Part shown: positions 58,805 to 64,000 of the stretch, one piece after another
Layout of the letters: the number at the start of each line of letters is the position of its first letter
Numbering within the stretch: position 1 is the stretch's first letter
Source: Mycobacteroides abscessus ATCC 19977
Lineage (GTDB): Bacteria; Actinomycetota; Actinomycetes; Mycobacteriales; Mycobacteriaceae
Direction of reading: 5' to 3'
NCBI RefSeq assembly: GCF_000069185.1
Contig: NC_010397.1
Location: forward strand, 744,001 to 808,000
Length of the DNA: 64,000 nucleotides
Notes under the pieces: model-generated
The model's database searches: none
What the model was told of the DNA's origin: nothing
What the model saw: the letters and a program-made list of their open reading frames with translations, nothing else
Position numbers and translations under genes: made by a program

Positions 58805-59680
58805 GTGCAGGCGGGAACGCCGTCACTATCCAAGGGCACCGGGCTGGCGGCCCTCGGCGTGCTGAGCTTCTCGCTCAGCTTCCCGGCGACAGCCTGGGCA
58901 CTGGAGGGTTTTGGGCCATGGAGCGCCACCGGTATCCGGGGCGCCGTCGCCGCGGCCCTCGCGCTCATCGCTCTTGGCGTGGCACGCAGCCCATTGCCCG
59001 CGCGCTCGGACTGGGGTGCGCTGGCGGTCGTCGCTATCGGCTGCGCCGTTGGCTTCCCGCTGCTGACCACGCTGGCCTTACAGACGTCGTCGACCGCGCA
59101 CTCGGCCGTCGTAATCGGTGCACTGCCCATGGCAACCGCGGCGATCGCGGCGGTCCGCACCGGAGCCCGCCATTCGGGAACGTTCTGGGCGGCAGCGTCT
59201 GTCGGTGCGGCCACCGTCATCGTCTTCACTCTCGCGCAGAATCATGGGCGTCCCACCCTCGCCGATCTCTACCTGTTCGCCGCGCTACTGGTCTGTGCGG
59301 CCGGATACGCCGAAGGAGGTCGGCTATCGGCCCGCATGCCCGGATGGCAGGTGATCGCCTGGGGGGTGGTGCTGGCAGCGCCGGTGAATCTGCTTGTCAC
59401 GGTGTTGGCGTTACCGCACGAACCGGTCCATCTGAACGCCCACGCACTGATCGGCATGGCCTATTTGGCCGCGATCTCGCAGTTCGGTGGCTTTGTGGTC
59501 TGGTACCGGGGTATGGGATTCATCGGCGTGGCGCGCGCGAGCCAGCTTCAGCTGGCACAGCCGCTGTTGACTCTGATCTGGGCGGTACTGCTGCTCGATG
59601 AGCGGTTCAGCCCGGCGGTCCCGCTCACGGCTGCGGTAGTGTTCACGTGCATCGTCATCACCCAGCGCGCGCGAACGTGA
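58805..59680 (+). CDS. EamA/DMT superfamily transporter
   Basis: 291 residues with ten helices in two EamA repeats (GVLSFSLSFPATAWALEGFG at the start, PLLTLIWAVLLLDERFSP at the end). GTG 58805 is chosen because an upstream ATG 58781 would overlap the regulator's start and place the palindrome inside the gene. Probably exports or imports the metabolite sensed by the MocR protein; amino acids or pyridoxal compounds are usual. Confidence 0.82.
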   Translation: MQAGTPSLSKGTGLAALGVLSFSLSFPATAWALEGFGPWSATGIRGAVAAALALIALGVARSPLPARSDWGALAVVAIGCAVGFPLLTTLALQTSSTAHSAVVIGALPMATAAIAAVRTGARHSGTFWAAASVGAATVIVFTLAQNHGRPTLADLYLFAALLVCAAGYAEGGRLSARMPGWQVIAWGVVLAAPVNLLVTVLALPHEPVHLNAHALIGMAYLAAISQFGGFVVWYRGMGFIGVARASQLQLAQPLLTLIWAVLLLDERFSPAVPLTAAVVFTCIVITQRART

Positions 59681-59710
59681 AACCGGCGGGCGGTCGGGTA
59701 CCGTCTGCCT

Positions 59711-60463
59711 GTGGTGGTCGAGGTCAAGAGCCTTGCGCGAGCTCTCGATGTCTTGCGCGCAGTGACGGGCTCGGACGCTCCGCTGTCGGCCACCATGGTG
59801 GCCGATTATCTCGGCCGCGACCGGGTCCAGATCGCTCGTACTCTCCACAGCCTGGAGTCGGCCGGCTTTCTCGAACGAGATGGCGACCGTCGGTATGCGC
59901 CCAGCCCGAGAGTCTTTGGTGTATCCGCACAGATTGCGGCGGCCCGGCTGCGGACTTTCGGAACCGAGGCGTTGCGCCAGACTGTCGAGGCAACGGGGGA
60001 GAGCGCTTTCATCGCGGAGGTCCGCGGGGATAGCTCGGTCGCGGTCCTGGAGCGGTTGGTCTCTGGGGTGTCCTGGGTGGGCCGGTCATTCCCGCTGTAT
60101 TGCGACGACGCCGGTCAGGCGCTGTTGTGGGACTGTGAGCGCGACGAAGTGGAGCTTATCTTTCGGGATACCGATTTCGTCGCGTACTCGTCGACGACAC
60201 CCACTTCGACGGCCGATTTCTATCAGCGGTTGGAACGTTCGCGTGAAGCCGGATACTCCTTGGTGGACGGGGAGTCTCAGCCTGGTGTTTATGCGATTGC
60301 CGCTCCGGTAAGGGATTTCACCGGGACGGTGCGGTGCGCTCTGCATATCCAGGGGCCAACGCACACCCTCGCGCCACGTGCCCGGGAACTGGGCCCCACT
60401 ATCAGGGAGCTGGCCGGCCAGCTTTCGGAGCGATTGGGCTGGCGGCCCGCAGTAATGCGGTGA
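59711..60463 (+). CDS. IclR family regulator
   Basis: 250 residues. N-terminal winged helix (about 5-65: SATMVADYLGRDRVQIARTLHSLESAGFLER) and the IclR effector domain (about 80-245) with LYCDDAGQALLWD and QPGVYAIAAPVRDFTGTVRCAL. Its 3' end overlaps the convergent IclR gene by 62 bp. The target is probably the permease/oxidoreductase cluster. Confidence 0.87.
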   Translation: MVVEVKSLARALDVLRAVTGSDAPLSATMVADYLGRDRVQIARTLHSLESAGFLERDGDRRYAPSPRVFGVSAQIAAARLRTFGTEALRQTVEATGESAFIAEVRGDSSVAVLERLVSGVSWVGRSFPLYCDDAGQALLWDCERDEVELIFRDTDFVAYSSTTPTSTADFYQRLERSREAGYSLVDGESQPGVYAIAAPVRDFTGTVRCALHIQGPTHTLAPRARELGPTIRELAGQLSERLGWRPAVMR

Positions 60464-61193
60464 CACCCTGCGCAGCTTCGGCCACCGAGGTGGCGATGGC
60501 CGTCGTCCGGCCGGAGATTCGGTGTTTGGGAACGGCAACGCTTACGGCCACCGTCATATCCAGCTGATCGCATTGTGCCGGGGCCGAGAACTCGACAACA
60601 TCGTGCTCGAATTCGCTATCGGCGACTACCGCAATCATCTTGGCGGACTGAAGGTTTCGTTCGAAAAGTTCTAGTGGGTCACGCACCGCTCCAGGTCCGC
60701 CGCCGACGAACGTTTCGTCCTGAAACAAGGTCGTCAGCTCTTCGCGAGAAAGGTCTTGGGTGAGCGCGCGGCCGGGCCCGCTGCACCAGGCCGGCGTCAT
60801 CGCGCCGACTCGTACCGGAAAGTACGGGAACCATTGGCTGGGCTCAGCCTGGACAGTGAGCACCTGCCCGCGAGACAGCACCGAGAGCCACGCGGGTTCA
60901 TGCCAGGCGTGCAGCAGCCCCCGAACCACGGGGCGGACTTTCGCGAGCACCTCGACACGCATGGCGGCAGCACCGATATCGAAGTACCTGGAGCCCACGC
61001 GATATCCCCGTGACTCGGGCTCTCGTTCTGCCAATCCGGCCGCCGCCAGCGCGCTGAGCATTCGTGATACCTGCGCCTGGTCAAGGTTCAACTGGTCGGC
61101 CAGCCACGTGTTGGTCACCGGCGCGCCCGTACGTGATTCCTCGGCGGCCAGCGCCTGCAACAGCAACAACCCCTTGTCGACGGTCGTGGCCAC
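60402..61193 (-). CDS. IclR family regulator
   Basis: 263 residues. HTH at about 8-70 (TNTWLADQLNLDQAQVSRMLSALAAAGLAERE), effector domain after residue 90 with WCSGPGRALTQDLSREEL. GTG 61193 is taken as start because it begins the HTH segment. Divergent from the APC permease gene (104-bp gap), which it most likely controls. Confidence 0.86.
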   Translation of the reverse strand: MATTVDKGLLLLQALAAEESRTGAPVTNTWLADQLNLDQAQVSRMLSALAAAGLAEREPESRGYRVGSRYFDIGAAAMRVEVLAKVRPVVRGLLHAWHEPAWLSVLSRGQVLTVQAEPSQWFPYFPVRVGAMTPAWCSGPGRALTQDLSREELTTLFQDETFVGGGPGAVRDPLELFERNLQSAKMIAVVADSEFEHDVVEFSAPAQCDQLDMTVAVSVAVPKHRISGRTTAIATSVAEAAQGVTALLRAASPIAPKAGRPAP

Positions 61194-61296
61194 AGCAAAA
61201 GAATAGCGCGTTCGTAATAAACAACAATGCTTGACAATTATGAACGTCACCCACCACACTGGGCCGCGCAGGTGATCTACGGCACACGGAGGATCG

Positions 61297-62877
61297 ATGA
61301 CGACCAGCACCAACACCGCCCCGTCCGGCTCGGGGCGCGCCCTAAATCCGACCCTTCGTCGCGTGGACGTCTTCGCGGTATTGGTCTGTGCGTTGGTGGG
61401 TGTCGACACCCTGGGCGCGGTCAGCGCCTATGGGCCGCAAGGGCTCCTGTGGATGGCGCTGGTCGCAGTCATCTTCTTCCTGCCGTACGGGTTGCTCACC
61501 GCGGAATTGGGGTCGGCTTTCCCTCAAGAGGGCGGCCCCTATGTGTGGACCAAGCTTGCGTTCGGCAAGTTCGCCGCAGGTATCAATCAGTTCTTCTACT
61601 GGATCTCCAATCCGGTGTGGATCGGTGGCACGCTCTGCATCGTCGCGGTGGTCACCTTTGAAGAGTTCTTCTTCCCGCTGCCGGGTTTGTGGAAATGGGT
61701 GGCCGCCGCCGTCTTCGTATGGGGTTCGGCGTGTGTGATCGGCGCCAGTGTCCGGTTTGGGCGATGGATCTTTCTGGTGGGCGCCGCCGCACGTATCGCC
61801 CTGTTGGGGTTGTTCATCGCGTCGGTGATCGTCTATGCGTACAAGAACGGTCTGCAGCCCATGCACACCAGCGACTTCTCCTGGACCTATGCGGGATTCG
61901 TTGCGGTGATACCCGTGATTGTCTTCAATTTCCTGGGCTTTGAAGTGCCCTCGAACGCGGCCGAAGAGATGGTCAATCCGCAAAAGGACGTCCCGCTGAC
62001 GGTGTTGCGTGGCGGACTGACTGCCACGTTGCTCTACGGCATCCCGGTCTTGGGAATTCTGTTGGTACTGCCCAAGAATCAGTTGGGAACCGTTACCGGA
62101 TTCGTTGATGCGTGCCGGGCCGTGTTCACCGTGTACGGCGGTAGTGTCGCGCCGGACGGGACCGCAGAGCTGCACGGGCTGGGACAAGCGGCCGCCCAAG
62201 TCGCGGCCGCCGGGCTGATCATCGGTCTATTCACGAGCGGTACGGCCTGGGCCATGGGGGTCAGTCGCGCGCAAGCGGTGGCATTCACCGACGGTGCAGG
62301 GCCGGCATGGCTTGGAAAGTTTTCCGGCAACGGTTCTCCGGCCAGGGTGAACATCATGTCGGCAGTGGTGTCGACGATCGTCATGGCGGCGGCGATGATC
62401 TTTGCCCACGGCAATGCCGAGAAGTACTTCTCGGCGGCAATCGGATTGGTGGTGTCAGCCACCGCGATCTCCTACATCCTGACGTTCTCGTCGTTCATCC
62501 GCCTGCGGCACAAGTATCCGCATACCCGGCGACCGTTCCAGGTTTTCGGTGGACGGATCGGCGGCTGGATCGTCACGGTATTGACGGTGGGGACGATGCT
62601 GTTTACCGTCGTTTCGCTGTTCTGGCCCGGTGTGGGGGTGGGGTGGACCGGCTCCGGGGATGATGCAGACGCATTGCTTCCGAAGGGGTTTGAGGGGCAT
62701 CGGCTCGAATACACGTTGAGCCAGCTGGTCCCGATGGCAGCCGTGTTGGGGATGGCCAGCTGTCTGTACTTGCTCGGTGTGTTCGGTAAACGGCCAACGG
62801 CGGCTCGCCGAGACATGTCTTCGCCGCAGGACGGCGTTCCCGGCATCACTAACGAAAAGGAAAGTATCGGTGCATAA
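61297..62877 (+). CDS. APC superfamily amino acid permease
   Basis: 526 residues, about twelve transmembrane helices. APC landmarks are TLGAVSAYGPQGLLWMALVAV, ELGSAFPQEGGPYVWTKLAFG in helices 2-3 and NFLGFEVPSNAAEEMVNPQKDVP in helix 6, a glutamate:GABA-antiporter-like pattern. It imports an amino acid or amine. Its stop overlaps the oxidoreductase start, suggesting uptake and oxidation of the same substrate. Confidence 0.87.
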   Translation: MTTSTNTAPSGSGRALNPTLRRVDVFAVLVCALVGVDTLGAVSAYGPQGLLWMALVAVIFFLPYGLLTAELGSAFPQEGGPYVWTKLAFGKFAAGINQFFYWISNPVWIGGTLCIVAVVTFEEFFFPLPGLWKWVAAAVFVWGSACVIGASVRFGRWIFLVGAAARIALLGLFIASVIVYAYKNGLQPMHTSDFSWTYAGFVAVIPVIVFNFLGFEVPSNAAEEMVNPQKDVPLTVLRGGLTATLLYGIPVLGILLVLPKNQLGTVTGFVDACRAVFTVYGGSVAPDGTAELHGLGQAAAQVAAAGLIIGLFTSGTAWAMGVSRAQAVAFTDGAGPAWLGKFSGNGSPARVNIMSAVVSTIVMAAAMIFAHGNAEKYFSAAIGLVVSATAISYILTFSSFIRLRHKYPHTRRPFQVFGGRIGGWIVTVLTVGTMLFTVVSLFWPGVGVGWTGSGDDADALLPKGFEGHRLEYTLSQLVPMAAVLGMASCLYLLGVFGKRPTAARRDMSSPQDGVPGITNEKESIGA

Positions 62878-64000
62878 CGTGCTCAACAGGTTTGACGTCG
62901 CGGTTGTCGGCGGCGGGACCGCCGGATGTGCGGTGGCCGCGCGCCTGGCAGGCAGCGGCAGGAAGGTGCTCGTGCTAGAGGCCGGCCCAGACTATGGGCA
63001 TGCGTTGTCCGGTCGTTGGCCGGCGGACCTGCTGTCGGCCGCCACTATCCCCAGTTCACATGATTGGGGTTACCGGGGAACCGGAGCGGGCGGGCAGCAT
63101 CTGGAGTTCGAACGCTGCCGGGTCATCGGAGGGTGTTCGACTCACAACGGCGCCACACAGAACGTGGGCTGGGGCGGCGACTATGACCGTTGGGCTGCAA
63201 CGGGACTGACCGGGTGGAGCTCGTCGGAGCTGGAGCCGTTCTTCGAGCTGGCAGGCAAGGCGCTGAATCTGCGGAACTATCGAGACGAGCAGCTCCAACC
63301 GCTCCAAACCGCCTTCGTGGCCGCGGTCGTTGACCAGGGCCTCGAAGAGCGCAACGACTTTCTGTCTATGAACGGCAGTGCAGGAGTCGGCTATTCGCCG
63401 GTCAGCATCACCGATGACGGCACCCGCTACAACACCGCTTTCGCCTATCTTGATGATCTTCGCGAATCGGGCAGGCTGACGGTACTCGGTGGCGTGGAGG
63501 TCACCGGCATACGGCTCGAACAGGGCCGAGCGGTCGGTGTCTACGTGTACGCGCCGGATCGCACTGCGCCGGAACCCGCACTGGTCTATGCCGATACGGT
63601 GGTACTAAGTGCGGGGGCCTATGGAACCCCTGAGCTGCTGCTGCGATCGGGTATCGGCCCCGCGGGTGAGCTCGCCGGAGTCGGCGTGCCGGTGCAATGC
63701 GACCTTCCCGGTGTGGGGAAAGGGCTGCAGGATCATCCCTCACTGCAACTCGAATACGCCGCCACCCGTGAACTTGCCGATGCCCTCGCGGAATTCATGA
63801 GCAGACAATGGCTTCCGGATGAGCAAGCCATTGCCAAGGTGAAGTCGCCGGAGGCCGGTGACGCACCGTTCGACCTACACATCTACCCATGGACGGAGCG
63901 CGATCCGGCAAGCCCACATGGCTGGCGATGCGTGGTGCCGATCGGGTTGGTCAAGCCGCGCTCGCGTGGCGCCTTGACTCTCAGGCTGGTGGGCGGAGAA
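62870..64000 (+). CDS. GMC family oxidoreductase (5' part)
   Basis: 377 codons visible; the gene leaves the window at 64000. FAD-binding motif VVGGGTAGCAVAARLAG near residue 11, the GMC motif CRVIGGCSTHNGA near residue 80 and VLSAGAYGTPELLLRSGIGP near residue 246. Choline-dehydrogenase-like FAD flavoprotein that oxidises an alcohol or amino alcohol. GTG 62870 with AAGGA upstream overlaps the permease stop, so the two are co-translated. Confidence 0.87.
   Translation, partial: MHNVLNRFDVAVVGGGTAGCAVAARLAGSGRKVLVLEAGPDYGHALSGRWPADLLSAATIPSSHDWGYRGTGAGGQHLEFERCRVIGGCSTHNGATQNVGWGGDYDRWAATGLTGWSSSELEPFFELAGKALNLRNYRDEQLQPLQTAFVAAVVDQGLEERNDFLSMNGSAGVGYSPVSITDDGTRYNTAFAYLDDLRESGRLTVLGGVEVTGIRLEQGRAVGVYVYAPDRTAPEPALVYADTVVLSAGAYGTPELLLRSGIGPAGELAGVGVPVQCDLPGVGKGLQDHPSLQLEYAATRELADALAEFMSRQWLPDEQAIAKVKSPEAGDAPFDLHIYPWTERDPASPHGWRCVVPIGLVKPRSRGALTLRLVGGE

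Noticed and set aside
57331..59229. A 632-residue regulator
   Set aside because: The extra N-terminus would cover the divergent DMT gene; the GntR domain begins at 58782.

Overview
The window is chromosomal DNA from a rapidly growing mycobacterium, most likely of the Mycobacteroides (abscessus/chelonae) type. Evidence for this is the block lmeA-glnR-mshD-pstSCAB-phoU-LCP-dus-desA1-TetR-mpaB, which follows the M. tuberculosis Rv0817c-Rv0826 order with a complete pst operon inserted, together with a PPE protein, LpqN/LppU/PknH-like lipoproteins and a mycolate-lineage desaturase. Species assignment is inference; no database was searched.

Layout. 1-15.0 kb: conserved core (lipoarabinomannan mannosyltransferase start, nitrogen regulator, mycothiol synthase, high-affinity phosphate uptake with a Pho box, cell-wall ligase, tRNA dihydrouridine synthase, desaturase). 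15.0-26.3 kb: catabolic and regulatory genes, many in divergent pairs with clear palindromic operators (PucR, TetR, XRE), plus SDR, DMT and MFS transporters. 26.36-35.06 kb: an island bounded by a 43-bp direct repeat of the 3' half of tRNA-Lys; it has phage-like genes but no recognisable integrase. 35.0-35.5 kb: tRNA-Lys, -Glu, -Asp and -Phe. 35.9-45.5 kb: two convergent, tightly overlapping operons made of a few paralogous families of small membrane proteins of unknown function. 46.4-55.15 kb: a second mobile-looking block with a broken plasmid-type replication initiator gene, a truncated serine resolvase and a cluster of secreted, polytopic and lipoprotein genes. 55.7-64 kb: core-like again (Zur-type PPE gene, MocR regulator/DMT exporter pair, two IclR regulators, an APC permease and the start of a GMC oxidoreductase).

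Most interesting points. (1) At the right end of the tRNA-Lys island a Cro/C1-type HTH ORF runs into the attachment core. Joining the two ends in silico extends it by 26 residues to an Ala-Ala C-terminus, the architecture of the integration-dependent immunity known from phages such as BPs. (2) Two otherwise different proteins in the two accessory blocks (29.1 and 49.3 kb) share a Pro/Gln-rich module ending PPLDQN-x-GISIYN, and both are followed by small membrane proteins and lipoproteins; this is a candidate undescribed secreted-effector or toxin/immunity family. (3) The 36-45.5 kb array of paralogous overlapping membrane genes looks like a large uncharacterised system acquired from another actinobacterium.
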